Assembly: GCA_003439945.1 (NCBI GenBank)
Contig: QVRM01006573.1
Coordinates: 108,501-172,500 of the forward strand
Reading direction: 5' to 3'
Origin: Dermanyssus gallinae
Taxonomy: Eukaryota; Arthropoda; Arachnida; Mesostigmata; Dermanyssidae
Length of the DNA stretch: 64,000 nucleotides
Part shown: positions 1 through 13,551 of the stretch, piece by piece
How positions within the stretch are numbered: position 1 is the first letter of the stretch
Layout: every line of letters begins with the position of its first letter
The notes under the pieces: model-generated
The model's database searches: none
What the model was told of the DNA's origin: nothing
What the model saw: the letters and a program-made list of their open reading frames with translations, nothing else
Translations under genes and position numbers: made by a program

Positions 1-460
1 TGTATAAATGGTTGTAGTAGTAGTTAGCAACCGAATTCGTCAAGCGATATGGGCCAATGTCGCACGCAGGCCCAGTCGACCTGGGGTAGGTGGCGTGGGA
101 GGGGATTGAAAGGGGGGTTTATTAATGGGTGACTCAACAACCCCAGTGCGGTGCGATGCTTGTAGTGGTAGCAGTGATCGTAATGGTGAACGGCGGCCAT
201 CATAGGCCGTACGGTGCTCTCTCTCTCTCTTAAAGAGAGAGAACAAACAAAGACAAAAAGAGACGAGGTAGAGGAATGAGGAGCATGCATAGGATAAGTA
301 GGAAAAGAAATAAAGAAAAGGCAGAGCAAAAAGAAAACATGAGGAGAAGGCAAGAGACGCCAGAGTCAGACGCGCGTACGGACCGCCACCGACACCAGCG
401 AGAAAGTTGGGCTGAACTGAACTCAGCTCAGCTTAGCTTTGCCTGGAGAGCCACCTCCGC

Positions 461-492
461 TGTTGTTGTTGTTGTTGTTGTTGTCGTTGTTA
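461..492. repeat. (GTT)n microsatellite
   Basis: About ten GTT units with one GTC interruption. In one frame it encodes a valine run, but the surrounding frames give no recognisable protein. Confidence 0.9.
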
Positions 493-1213
493 TTTCTATT
501 ATTGTTGTCGTCAATTACATCGGCACCAACGGCGTTAACGGTGGCTTCGACAGCGGCGGGTATCGACAAGCTCCTCCAACACTACTCAAGAATAAGCAGA
601 AACTGCTGCTGCTGGTGTTGCTAGCATTGTTACAGGAGAAGAGATCATTGAGGCAGCAAAGAAGCGAACCGATGGGCTAAAGGGGTTATAACTCGATTTC
701 GTGCTCACTCGCCACGCATCGACCAGAGTTTGGTGCAGATAGATGCACCCACAGCAGCAGCAGCATCAGCATCAACATCAACAGCCATGGTGGTTGGACG
801 ACGAGAAACGTTACAACACGCTTGTCCCTTTCTCTTTTTGCATTTCTTCCCATTTAATCCGCTCTCCCTCGATCCTATCGCTCTATCCATCTCGTGCGCT
901 CCATCTATGCATGCCGGGCGGAACAGCAGTAGCGGCATCATTTGTGCCGCTGAAGTCGTCACTGCTTGGTACTGCCTATCAGCGGACAGCGGGACAACAA
1001 CAACAACAGCAACAACAGCAACAAGGACAACAGCAAGCGCACACACGAAGCATGGCAGATCGACACGAATGGTCATTGCCGTGATGCTGTTTCTATCGTT
1101 GTTGCTGTTGATGTTGTTGTTGGTCATTGTTAGAAACCAGCAGCCGCAACGGCGACCACTGTAGTATCAGTAGCAACAACGGCAGCTGGGTACGTCCGGA
1201 GGCAAACGGCCGC

Positions 1214-1220
1214 TATATAA
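1214..1220 (+). promoter_or_regulatory. Isolated TATA-box-like sequence
   Basis: A TATATAA heptamer sits in GC-rich DNA rather than inside one of the many TA arrays. It is followed within 40 bases by a short inverted repeat (CGCCCTT ... AAGGGCG, 1234-1257). Position and context would suit a core promoter for an alternative cut transcript, but no initiator or supported downstream exon is visible. Chance occurrence is likely. Confidence 0.15.
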
Positions 1221-2982
1221 GCACAGAGGTGGTCGCCCTTCTCCCTTTTGAAGGGCGGCTGCTACAACTACGATGCTTCTTAGAGCAACCAGGTCACAGG
1301 ATAGGCTGTTAGGCGGCAGCTGCCGAAATAGGAGCAGATGAGAAGAAGGGTGAGGTGAGATCGCAGGACCTGTGGCCGTCCGGACGATTTCCTGGAAGAA
1401 GATGGTAGACGATGGAAAGTGGCTGGATTTCTTCTGCTTCAGGTGCTAAGGGTAACATCTCCAGCATCGTCATCAAGATTAGTAAGATAAGGCACGAAGT
1501 CGTCCGCGCGCCCTTGCTCGCGCGCCCGCACAGGAGTACCAGGATCACACCCACGCCCGCCGCACTTAGCACCGATCTCTGGCTCTGACGTTGTTAGGCA
1601 ATGGCTGACCTGGCGTTCGTCTTGTAAATCGTCGTCAGCTATGTTTGACTCCTTGGCCGGTTATCCTTGGAGCAGCGGCTTCGGCAGATAGCGGTGCTTG
1701 CGTTCCAGGTAGCCCAGGAACGGAGACAATGGGACAACTGGAACGGTTGGGTGCTTTCTTCTCTGCTTCGATTTTATAGTCAGCTTTCGCTCGTTCAGCC
1801 TGGCATGGCAGCTTATACTATTAAAGGCCACACCAAAGCAGCAGCAGCAGCAGCAACAACAGCACCACTAAACTGTAACAGAGCGATAGTATAAAGACGT
1901 TGTTCTGGATAAATAGACAGATAGACGTGTAGTGTTCGTCGCTGCATGTTTCAGACACATCGTATACCCAATGTTTCCACGTCCTGGTAATCCAGGTATA
2001 TGTGGTAATCCATATATCTGAGACAGAGCTCTCTCTATCAATATTCAAATCGAACGCAGTGACGGACATCTATCGACCCATCGGTGACGCGTCACGACAA
2101 GCCAACCCCTCAAGTCAATTTCCGATTGCTAAAGAAGAGCATGCACAGCAGGTAAGAGGAACACCAGAGAGGCACCAGTGCAAGTCGTGGCAGTATGAGT
2201 AGGAATATGGCAAGGCGTCCAATCGGCGAGCTAAGCTTTAGCCGTACCACCATTATGGCATCGTTGCTTGGAAGCGTATTTATTAAAGTCGGGACGTAAA
2301 CGAGTTAACTTCTTTGTTGTGTCTGTCGCCTTGCTTCCGTCGTGGCTGTCGTTTTTTTTTCGAATCGTTCTGAAGGCGCTCTGTCGTTTCGTTGTCCTTG
2401 CGCTCGTTGTACCTTCTGACGAGAGCACGAATGAGCAGCCAGAACGGCGGGCGAGCAGGACAAATCCAACCTAACCCGGCGAGAGACTGTTTCTACAACT
2501 GCTACGACTACTACCATGGTAGCTACTATCCTACCTGCTACTGGACGCGGCTGTTGTTTCTGTTGCACAGCTCTGCCTCTTTCTCGGTGTTTCACAGTAT
2601 GGACGCCGTCTCGGGCGCCGCTAGCTACTTCTGGTTTAGTGATGTCGATTGAACGAATTGTCGTCTCTGTTCGGACACGACTTCCTGCCGGCGGCCTGGA
2701 AGGACTGCGACGCACCAAGACGGATTCCGTGCGGCTGGGCGACGCCGTCACCATATCACTATCAGCGGCTGTTGCTATAAACGCTGCCTTCACAACAGCC
2801 ACAACCAAATACTGTGTACAACAATGGCGCCAAATGATTTTTTAAGTTTTATCAATATGAAGAAACAGCCAAAAAGAAAGATCGTCAACATGAAGCTATA
2901 TGCGATATGCGCCGTCGCAGCCCGGTCGATGCCGTCTCAGCTTGTGTCGATAATTCGCAATCTTATTTCTTGCAAAAGAAGC

Positions 2983-2984
<2 letters not shown>

Positions 2985-3048
<64 letters not shown>

Positions 3049-3057
3049 TATATATAT
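2985..3057. repeat. (TA)n microsatellite, about 73 bp
   Basis: Nearly pure TA array with one slippage interruption (AATATA near 3041). It is one of about twenty such arrays in the window. Confidence 0.95.
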
Positions 3058-3272
3058 GTGTGCATTGATATGTATATACAAATATACATATACATACGAG
3101 CATATGAATGCTATTGTGATCGCCGTTGATCTTGTCTGTCTGGTTTTCTGCTACTTGAGTCGCCTGGCGGATGCGTTTGTGGCACGTATCGAGGTAATGA
3201 TATCGTTGGTTGGGTGGTAACGACGACGACGACGACCACGAGAACGAAGTCTACTATGATGATAGTGATGGC

Positions 3273-3330
3273 AGTAATAATGATGATGATGATGATGATG
3301 GTGATAGTGATAGTGGTGATGCTCATGATG
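3273..3330. repeat. Interrupted (ATG/ATA/GTG)n array
   Basis: Imperfect trinucleotide array dominated by GAT/ATG units, grading into GTGATA units. Confidence 0.85.
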
Positions 3331-3597
3331 AGTGATGGTAGTGATCTTAGGCATCAGGGTTGCGGCAGGTACTCAGCCAGCCTCAGCAATGGTAGTCATT
3401 TACGGCGGATGGACGGACGGACGGACAGACGATGTCTGGCGTGAAACGGCGGGCAAGCGTCCCGTTCTTGTTGCCAATTCCCCGTGTCGCCATCGCGGTA
3501 TCGCGTACTTCGGCGGCCGTCAAAGCTCAACGGTGGCATTGTCTTGAAGCGGCGAGGTGCCAATTGAAGGCTAACGTTTATCGAGATGATATATGAA

Positions 3598-3620
3598 TTT
3601 GTGTGTGTGTGTGTGTGTGT
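3598..3620. repeat. (GT)n microsatellite
   Basis: Pure GT dinucleotide run of about eleven units, followed by a looser GT-rich stretch to about 3660. Confidence 0.9.
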
Positions 3621-5663
3621 AGAGTGTGTTTGTGTGTATGCATGCGTGCGTATGTATGTATGGTATATTGACATCTTGCCTTGTTGCTAGATGACGGCAA
3701 GACGTCATGAACGTCTACGATTTTTGGCCATTCTGGCCAATAACATTCGACCAAAAAGAATAGAAAGAAACGATCGTCAAGGTGTGAAATCGGTCGAGAT
3801 CTCTATCGGGCGCGGCTGAGATGAGATACGCGTAGTTGTTTCGAACTGCGTTTACTGGGTCACCGCCGAGCGACCGGTGTGTGCCCCATTGGACCCAAAC
3901 GGCTAGATAGAGAGGCGAACACCGAAGTCAGCATCAACAACAACGGCATTAACAATGTCGACAGTAATAACAACAACCACAACACAACAGCAAAAGAAGA
4001 ACAAGAGAAACAATGTCTCATATTTTGGGACATTTAAACGTTAAAGGCCCATTAGAGTGGTGAACCAATGCAAAAGTACATTGTGCTTAAAGGAGTCTCC
4101 GGTGAGGGTAACCGGCATTACGGTAGAAGAATTGTAACAATGTCTAGATACTTGTATGACATGATTAATAGCACTAGCAACAAAAAGTAGACTTAGGGTG
4201 AACCTTGCACATATACATACATATATATGCTGTCAGCTTGGCTGAAGTCAACCTACAGAGAAAATACCCTTATCTGAGAGTACTTCTGAAGTTTCAAACA
4301 ACGATGAACCACGCTTGCAATATACTCGAGCAGGCACGAGACGACAAGAAATCTGGGAAGTTTTTCACGATACGTAGGATAGGAAGACCATTTTAAGTAT
4401 CCTGATACATATGTAAGCAATATCGATATTTGCCCATGCCTTGCTTTACTACTCATTTTGCCGACGAAGCCGCAACGGTGTGCTGTTGTTACGTGCGTAC
4501 GAACTGCTTGGGCCATCTTCTGATCTGGTCTTGGCCGATGCTACAGGCTCCTATTCTCCGCCGTCTCATCGGCTACGTCGATGCTCCTGCCATCGCTGAC
4601 TAGACTGACGCCATAGGCTGGCACTGCCGAGTGTCTGACGAAGTTCACCGTTCAGCTTGTTTGACGAACAACGCCGATTTAGATTCTATTAGGACAGCGT
4701 CGTTTATCAGGATCCTCCCTTGTCCACCTCCTCCTCTTGGTGCCGCTTGTTTTGCTGCTAGACCGGCTCCCACGCACCCAATTTGCGGCACTGACGACTA
4801 ACGAAGATAATGACGACGACGTGATCCCCGACGCCGCCTCTGCCAATATGGGGGACGCCTCTGTTCGACGTGCACAGCGCATGCATCGTCACCAGCACGC
4901 CAGGATCGAACCGACGCGCGAGCGACGGTATGCTCCTTCTCCTGTTCCTCTGCCCCTCCCCCCCCCCGCGCACCCCACCGCCCACTCCTTCACCACACCA
5001 TCTTGAAGAAACATCAACGTCATCATGATCTTCTTGCCGAAACTATACACGGTATAACGGTTTTCGGAACTAAGGCTGATCGTCTATTCATCCCTTGTCC
5101 AATACAAAGAGGGACAGCTCAGCTGGTTATCCTCTGCTGTCGCCGAACCGGATAACCGGACCTGCTGACGCTCTGGCTTCGAAGTTCTCTCTCTCTCTCC
5201 ATCTCTTCCTCGTTCTGTTTTTGCTAAATACAAATTGTCCGGCAGCACCCTTCGGTGGATAATTTTGTCGGTTTGTTTGTTAGATCTGCAATCAACCGAA
5301 GATTCGTATATTTGCAAGGTGGCTTCGACCCAACCTTAAGCGTTTTCGTAGGTTTTTAGGCTCCTGACAATGCAGTGTCATTTGGCTGCTTTACTGCGCC
5401 TGCTGTCTTGGAACAGGTAACTAGCTTACGTCGGCGGGACCTTATTGATTTGGCGAGAAACTGTCATGGTGTTTGGGTAGCTAAACTAAAACCTAGATTA
5501 TATTCCTACAAACGGAAAGACGTCGTGAGCGTTCGCGGGAACGTGTCGAGACCGCCGCCCGATCACCGCCGCCGTCCTCTTCGCCTTCCAGCAGCCATAG
5601 AGCGGCTGACTGCCGAGCAGAATAGTCAAGGGACGGCAATTAAAGGTGACACTGTTAAACACG

Positions 5664-5666
<3 letters not shown>

Positions 5667-5709
<43 letters not shown>
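5667..5709. repeat. (TA)n microsatellite
   Basis: Pure TA run of about 43 bases. Confidence 0.95.
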
Positions 5710-5713
<4 letters not shown>

Positions 5714-6219
5714 GTGTGTTTGGCTACAACTTTCTTCCGATCTCAAAGTTCAGCGACGGAACCTATTGACCGGCTCCGCTGCTGCGCGAAGTGAGTCGTC
5801 CAGCCCGAACTCTTCAAAACGGCCCGCGTCGTCTATTCCCGTAGCAATCACGCGTCCGTTCGTCTTTGCGTTCATTGCCGTTGATCGGCGTCGTTCAATT
5901 GCCGCTGAATCATTAGCGAAGCCGGTAGAGCTGTGCAGTTCTGTTCAAGCAGCTCTGCAGCTCGAGTGGTCCGCCGAGTATCCGCCGCAATTGCGCCCCA
6001 TGCGTGTACGTAGTGTATATATGTATATGAATGTCTGCTGTGTGGGTGGATGGGTGTATTATATGGTTGATTTGGCTGTGAGGGACAGGGTGTGCTTGCT
6101 TGTGTGTATGTATAAGGGAGGGGGTATGTATACGTCTGTATGTGAGTGTGTGTGCGTGTGTGTGTGTGTGCATGTTAGCGGACATAGCTGGACACGCCGC
6201 GCCGTGATTTGATCGCCGC

Positions 6220-6261
6220 CAGCAGCAACAGCAACAACAACAGCAGCAGCAGCAGCAGCAA
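6220..6261. repeat. (CAG/CAA)n microsatellite
   Basis: Mixed CAG and CAA units, glutamine-type in one frame. No surrounding coding context is supported. Confidence 0.9.
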
Positions 6262-6459
6262 GGAAAGGGATGACTACTGATACGATGATCTATAGTAGAC
6301 GTTTTCGGCGTTCGACGTCTTCGAACGGGTATTGGCAGATAGTAGGAGTAAGCTGAGCGAGTGGTAGTGGTTATGGCAGTTCCGAATGGGAAGACCGTTT
6401 TCCGATCAAAAGGCCATCATGCATCGATGGATGATGGCGTACTCATCCGTCGTAGGCCA

Positions 6460-6599
6460 TCCTCACCATCACCACGATGGTCCTCACCATCACCACGATG
6501 GTCCTCACCATCACCACGATGGTCCTCACCATCACCACGATGGTCCTCACCATCACCACGATGGTCCTCACCATCACCACGATAGTCCTCACCATCACC
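6460..6599. repeat. 21-bp minisatellite, about 6.7 copies
   Basis: The unit TCCTCACCATCACCACGATG plus G (21 bases) is repeated at 6460, 6481, 6502, 6523, 6544 and 6565, with a partial seventh copy ending at 6599. Copies one to five are identical; copy six has a single G-to-A change. Because 21 is a multiple of three, all frames stay open. One frame encodes a PHHHHDG heptad and gives a 156-residue ORF (6386-6856) that otherwise resembles nothing known. Confidence 0.93.
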
Positions 6600-7330
6600 G
6601 CCTCCGCCGACGTTGTCGTCAATTCACTTACTTACTTGACTTCACTTGCCGTGCCCTTCGTGCGTTCGTTTTGCGTATGGCATATTTGAAGGCAATTATT
6701 ACCTATGATGACCCGACCGTGGTGGCGGGCGGCAGCCGCAGCTTCCCGAGCAGCGACTCGGGAAGCGCGAGAAGAGAAACGAAGGCAACCGGCAAAAAAC
6801 GCAACCGAAACGAATTAGCAGAAACGGCCAAATGGGCAACGGCCAGCCGTCGTTGACGTAGTAGAACCATTGTAGTAGAACTAAATAGCTGTAATAGTGG
6901 TAGCAGTAGTAGTAGTAGTAGTAGTGGTAAAAGCTGTGAATCAGCAAGTGGAATGAGTCCGGTCAGTTGATTGGTTAGCAGCCATCCACTGCCCAGTGAT
7001 TGCTCCACCGCGCGATCCACCGCCACGCGCTGGTGCTGCTGCTGTTGCTGCTGTGCTGTCTCCTCGGCTTCGTTTTGTTGGGTCGACCGATTTTGGGCGC
7101 TGTCTAAAGCAAGCCGAATTAGCCGCAGTAGTGTGGTAGTCGTGTGCTAGCAATATTATAGCTGCCACAGCACCAGGTAGGCAAGAAACATGTGGTCGCA
7201 TTCCCATTCATTCATTTCCACGTATCGATACACCCACACACAGACACACAGCGGCCGGAGTCACACATCCAGAAACATATGTCGATGCTTCTTCTTCATC
7301 TTCTGTAATAATTCATTAGCACTATCGATG

Positions 7331-7430
7331 CTGTTGTTGCTGTTATTATTATTATTATTATTATTATTATCATCATCATCATCATCATCATCACTATTAT
7401 TAGTGTTAGTGTTGCTGCTGCTGCTAATGT
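7331..7430. repeat. Compound GTT/ATT/ATC trinucleotide array
   Basis: Successive GTT, ATT, ATC and GTT/GCT blocks, about 100 bases in total. Confidence 0.88.
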
Positions 7431-8039
7431 TGCCCTGCTATTGTGGTACTACTATATGATGTGGCTGCTCTGCGGATGTTGTCGTTGTTTTTGCTGGTAG
7501 TAGCGATATTCTTGGAGTTGCTTTGCTCGTGACCTTTCTCAAGGTCGTTGTCGCATTGCCGTAAACTTAGGCGTCGCTGGCGAATAATCAATATTAAGCC
7601 ATTGATGAGGATGATTTAAATTATTCTCGTATGTAAATGCGTACACATATAGAGATACACATGCAAGTATAAACATATACACTTTTTTTTCTGTGCGGGC
7701 GTATTTAATAGGCTACGCCATCAATAAACGGTTCCGCTATATGACCGCTTGTGTCGTATTGAAACTGGTCTCATCGACGAAGGGGGTCAAGCCAGTCAAT
7801 TTCGTGACTAGAGCGCGAACACGAACAAACGATGTTGGTACACAGAGAGCTAGTTAGAGCTAGACCAAGACGATAAAGAAAAAGAAAAGCCATAGGCGGA
7901 GAGAAAGAAGAAAATGAAGAAAATCCTGAGAGTGTATGAGACAGATAAGAGCAAAACGATGGGTAGGGCCCGACAGATAGGCGTATTATCGCTGCGAGGA
8001 TCACACTTCACGTTGGGCTTCTACCGATTGTTACTGCGG

Positions 8040-8075
<36 letters not shown>

Positions 8076-8570
8076 CCAATAGATACGTTTGCATGCGTAC
8101 AAAAGCGCGCATATGTCTGACTATCCAAACGGAGCTATAAGGTATATATGTACAAGCATGCACAGGCAAAAAATGCATATGTCCGACAAGTGAATGAATC
8201 CATCAATCTCTCGACAGACGTATTGACGTCGCAAAGCTAACGATGCATGAGAGTCACTGCGTGACCCTTCTGGCTCACACGTTGTACTTGGTATCGGTGG
8301 ATCATCATCTAGCTGTTAGAGAGCTGTTATGATTGACCGCCCTTTCCGTTGGTCCATGTTCTGCTTGATCGGAACGAGGCAAAATGTTGTATTTACGGAA
8401 GATTATCTGGCGGTCAAAGGTCGCCACAAATCCGACGGCGAAAAGGGAGCACATTGTTAAAAGTGTGACGATCGAACCATTGTCGTAACAACAGCTACGA
8501 CACGACTAAAGTACACATTGTGTGCCTGCAACTGTGTATCTTACAATTGCGCGAGCTACGCTTTTAAGAA

Positions 8571-8575
<5 letters not shown>

Positions 8576-8631
<56 letters not shown>
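8576..8631. repeat. (TA)n microsatellite followed by a T-rich run
   Basis: Pure TA array of about 56 bases, followed directly by TTTCTTTTTTTTT. Confidence 0.95.
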
Positions 8632-8633
<2 letters not shown>

Positions 8634-9103
8634 CTTTTTTTTTATTGCGAAGGCAGGAATTTATAATTCGTCGTACGATCATCCTATGCTACCCCTGTAC
8701 AATATTGGCACGAGGCGTTGCCTCCTGGTTATTAGACGATGTCGAATATTGAATCTTAGTTGTATGCATGTGCACTTGGCTATAGTGGTAGTAATGGCGC
8801 TAACGGAAGAAGCCGTACTTAGTCAGCGGAAGAGACAACTCACAAAAAGCGTTTAATATTATTATCGGTCTGAGAAGCTCGGGAAGCAGCTGCAGCAGCA
8901 GCAGCATTCTTTCAAGTCTAGCAGATGCCGATCGGCACAGCGCCGGGATGTCGGAAATCTCCGCGACAAGCGAGGCTGGGAACGTCTGACAGGCCGAATA
9001 GAGAACGCGAAAATTAACGGGAACGGAGTGAACACAGGAAAAAACTTAAGCAAGGCTAAAATAATTGGTCGAGACTGGAACGGAGCGACTGACCATAAGG
9101 CGC

Positions 9104-9116
9104 GGGGGGGGGGGGG
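9104..9116. repeat. Homopolymer G13
   Basis: Thirteen consecutive G residues inside a G-rich plus strand (about 9100-9370) that also carries several shorter G runs. It has G-quadruplex potential, which is inference. Confidence 0.9.
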
Positions 9117-10270
9117 TAAGGTTGACCCCGCGACGGGTGTAGATCCCGTAACTGCGCCATGAGGCGCATAGACGTATGCCGATGACCAACTGCGGTGGGC
9201 GGAGACGACGACCGCGGCTGTATAACGTTTACCGGCGGGGGTGAATTGATGACAAGCCACTTGGGGGGAGGAGGGGGGCAAACGGGGGTCGCACATAGTT
9301 GGAGAGAGGAAGAGTTAAGGGAGAGATGGGGCACGTCTGGGGGTATCGGGAGGGGTATGGGTGTCAGTGTCTTCTCCCATTCACCGGCCGACTTCTTGAA
9401 AGATGCTTTGTACCGTCGCTTCTTGTCGTTCATCTCCGAGTCGTCTACCCATTCGCTCCTTGATGCTTTCCGCGCTGTGCACCCTTACCCCCTAGCCACC
9501 CCCTAGCGATTCATAACACGCGTGTCTCCTACAGGTCTCTCGTTAACAGCTTACACTCGCACTCCGTGCTATGCAAAGTGTTGGCTTGTTTGAGCTCTCG
9601 TCATCCGATTTAATAAATAGAAGGAGCAGAACCGTCTGAATGGTGGTTGGCGGCGACAGAGCAAACCATGAAAGGAAGGGCAAAGGCGAAAGAAAAAAAT
9701 GTGTTTGTAATGTTGCTGGATATTTATTTGGTTTGTTGGGAGCAGAAGACGAATATCAAATGGGAATTCTCGGCGACCTTTTGGCGATCGCCCGACGGCA
9801 GTCGGTATTGATAAAGCAGCAGCAGTACGGATACTTTAAAAGTGCTCAACCTTCGCATGTTTGTTGAAACATGAACTACAAGACTGGATGTGAGCTCAAG
9901 CTTCTATTGAATGCAATTTTACGCTAAAGATGGCAACAGCGATGAATGAATATTAAACCAATTAGGTAAAACAATTGTATTGCTCGTTACGGCGAACGGG
10001 CAACGTCGTCACGGTATGTATCGATACTTTGGCGTCGTGTATGCACGCACGTGTATGTTTCTCGTACGTGTTGTTTGATACGTGCGGCCACGCATGGGGC
10101 GTAGTGGGGTGCGGGGGGTGCGGGGTGGGGGGTCGAACGCAGTCAGCCAACGAATCAGCAGGCGAGGTGCGGCGCTTCGGATTGCAGAGCACGCCAGCGT
10201 ACGCAACACGACGTGATGCATCATGGATGGCTGAATAATAGGATGGGGGAAAATGCTTGGACCGACCGCC

Positions 10271-10350
10271 GACCTTTGCTCTCTCTCTCTCTCTATCTCT
10301 CTCTCTCGAGCGCGCACTCACCGTACGTTTGTGTGTGTGTGTGTGTGTGC
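10271..10350. repeat. (CT)n and (GT)n microsatellites
   Basis: A CT-rich array (about 10278-10309) followed after a short GC-rich spacer by a GT run (about 10329-10349). Confidence 0.88.
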
Positions 10351-10732
10351 GGGTCTCGAAGTGTTTCGCATTGGACCGCATCACTGTCGTCTCCGTCAAT
10401 ACCACTCACCAATTTCAGCCGGCTCGGGTTTCGCTACTGATAGGTTCTCGCCGGTTCCCTGTTTACTGCTTGCTGTCTTTTCTGATGATGCTGCGGCTGC
10501 TGCAGCTGCTGCTGGCTACCTTGGCCATTCTGTGGCTACTCGCGGCAATGATGGCGGCACTGGAGGAAGACAATAACGCCGCTGAGGCAGGCCTCCGCTC
10601 TCGAGGCGAGGTCGACTAAAACGTAGCAGCGGCTACCGCAGCAGGTCCAGTCGACCGTACGTGCCCTAGGAAAGCGACACGAGGAGAGATTGATAAAATA
10701 AGGCGATATTGATAGATAGATTGAGAAGGATT

Positions 10733-10734
<2 letters not shown>

Positions 10735-10790
<56 letters not shown>
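10735..10790. repeat. (TA)n-(GA)n compound microsatellite
   Basis: A TA array (10735-10770) abuts a GA array (10771-10790). Confidence 0.93.
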
Positions 10791-10791
<1 letters not shown>

Positions 10792-13551
10792 GAAAGAGAG
10801 GCCGAGACGATGAACCACCTAGCAAGCTGTATCTGCAGCTGGGCATCAAAGATTGTCCTGTTACCTTGCCGCACGTCTGCAAGCGATGTTCATCCATTGA
10901 GTGTCGCGACGATAGACGGTATCGAATTAACGGGACTGGATGAGAAGAAGTAAAACGAAATGCTGAAAGGGGAAAAGACGAGCCGTAAGACAACTAGAGA
11001 AAATTGGAAGAGGAGGCAGCAATAGATAGAACGAGAAAACGGTAAAAGAAAAGCGCAAACAATTCAGCCGTTAATGAGAAACAAGCGCCATGTCGTGGTT
11101 ACCACGTCGAGCGACCGTTCAACGGACATGACGCCAAAGGTTATTTACTCACTATGTATCTATATATCTCTATAGATCTATCTATCTATCTATCTAGGTG
11201 GTCACCGACCGACTAGCTAAATGATCGCAACGAGCAAGTCACTGTCTCGTGTTTTTAGAGTTCTTGTTTCCTTTGTTGTTTTCTTATTGTTGTTGTCGTC
11301 ACCATTTCCATTGCCGCTGTCGTCGCTTTGTTGTTGCCGATGTTATTGCTGTTGCTGCTGTTGTAATCCTCGCGTAGTATCCAATATACGATAACATCAA
11401 GCAAACTAGGTCGCCATGCTTCACAGCTCACGCACGAGGCCTATGACGATTTTTTGCGTCTACTTTTTACTTAATAATAACTGTAACCGTACGATTTACC
11501 ACCGATAGCGGAATTATACATGGAACGGTGATGAGCAAGAATGCAGATGCCACAATAAATAATTCCAACTTATAATTACAAGAACTCCAACTACAACTTC
11601 AGTTTTAAAGACAAGTAAAGTCCGTATTGTGGCAATCATATTTTAGGCCCATGAGACCCTTACTTCTTCACTTGTCACTTTTGATCGGCCGCCTGTATCG
11701 CAAAATAAAAGAGCAGCATATATATATGTGTGTATGTTTTTCAACCCATAAGGTGGAGCCCCGGGGTGTAAATGTATCGACCCTCGTTGACGCAGGGGAT
11801 TTTACAAGACGAAGGTAGTCGATTATTTAAAACGCTAGGCGCTTGGCTGCGGACACTGACCGGGGTGGTGGCTATCAAATATCAGCATTGCCAAGAGATT
11901 GAGGGGACACGAAATCAATAGGAAAAGGGAAAAAGAGAGCGCGGTATAAATATAAACGAGGCGGACAGCAGCAATATAACCAGCGTAGAAAAGATGCTTC
12001 AAAAGCAATGGTGTGTGGGCCAAATTGCGGCGGAGGCCAAAAGCAGACAATTTTTAAGTAATCGGCAACTCGTCGATGTTCGACGTTTTTAATCTTTCAT
12101 TTTGCCATGTGCCAACAAAACGGCCCTGGCCAACAATTTCTAACATAGGTTGCCCAGAGGTATCTACTGTTACCCAGACGTTTATATTGTTCATCCGGCT
12201 TATCTAGAGTCCACACGTGTGTAAACGCGTAGGTTTGATTGAACGCGGTACTAGAAGTTTTCTAAAAAGGCTGTTTAGGTGATGTGAAATTGAGCCGAAT
12301 GCTATAAACTTTCCATTGTTGTCATCTTTGTTTAATAACAACTATCGCTTGTGAGCGCTGTTCTTACTGACAGCTTCTTTGATGTGGCAATGACAAATCG
12401 TAGACGTCAACTTATAGGTTTAACAAAAATTATATTGGTTTGCTTGAAATAATCAATAACATATTTTCTTGGCGTGTAGCCAGAGATTCGCACAATAAGA
12501 CGGCATTGCAGACCTTACTGCGTTTTTCCACCATTTATTCGGTAAATAAAGGCGTTTTCAATTCTATTCTATCACCAACTGTTCGGCGCTCTCTTAGTTT
12601 GAATAAAAGTCACTTTTTTGATGGTCCACATTAGTCTAGATTACAGTATTGGCCGCACTTATATTTGGACGAGATATTCTGCTTTGTATGCTGCTAGCCT
12701 TTCGGTATGCCTAGTCGGCAAAGTGCGCTCACAACAGAACTGGTGCACTCGTTGATCGGTGGTGGCGACTGACTGGTGACTGGAACTAGAATCGATCGGG
12801 GTAACGACCGAAGAACAGTATCCAGTGTTTGATACCGATTCCCGTACCACCGTAGCGACCAGCATCCCACCACCTGTTGCCTTTGCCGTACGTGGGTGGC
12901 TGAGTTGTTCGCCGTCGTGGGTGAGCCTGCCGGCCGCCGGCCTGCCAATAGGGCCTTCCGGACGGTGTCGCGTGGGCCGAGTACAAGGCAGGCTGGCTGG
13001 CTGGCTGACTAACGGCTGTATGACTGTATGACTGTGTAGCAAGAGCATCGTGGCAGCGCTCTCACTGTTGCTCCCCTGGGGGCGGAGCAAGCGCAACGGC
13101 AAGCCGTACGGTACGACGTTCGGGCAGCCGCCGAGGGGCCGAAGATCGAACATTGATTGGCCATCGGGCCCCGTCGATCGGTGACCGCGACGCCGATGCT
13201 CATGGCGGCCGTGTCCGAAACGACGACAAAGAGGAGGAGGAGGTGGAGAAGCAGGCGAGAGAGAGAGAGAGAGAATGAAAGAGAGGGCCCGCCTGCGACG
13301 GGTCGGGACGAGACGGACACCGTTGGGCGAGGGCCGCCCGAATGGGAGGGCCCAGCCTGTGTGAGCCGATGATGGCGATGACGACGACGACGACGACGTG
13401 TGAGGAACGCGAACGCGGCCGGCGTCGGGAGGGCCGTGGCCAAGCAGAGCTCCAGTCGGTGTTCGGCCATTTTCGCACACCGCCCTAGCTCAGCTACGAC
13501 AACGCCACAACCGCCACAATCGCGATCATTGTCGTCAACGACAAATGGCAT

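Noticed and set aside
276..1164. Overlapping ORFs of 110-144 residues with poly-Val, Gln or Leu runs
   Set aside because: They are open in several frames on both strands because of CAG/GTT triplet arrays, and no domain or splice structure supports them.
6460..6599. Regular repeats that could be mistaken for a CRISPR array
   Set aside because: The 21-bp units are directly adjacent with no spacers, in eukaryotic DNA; this is a minisatellite.
12659..13551. A 273-residue minus-strand ORF and its overlapping neighbours
   Set aside because: Open frames occur on both strands in GC-rich DNA, with low-complexity Ser/Pro/Arg content and no recognisable motif or splice context. An unrecognised exon cannot be excluded, but there is no positive evidence.
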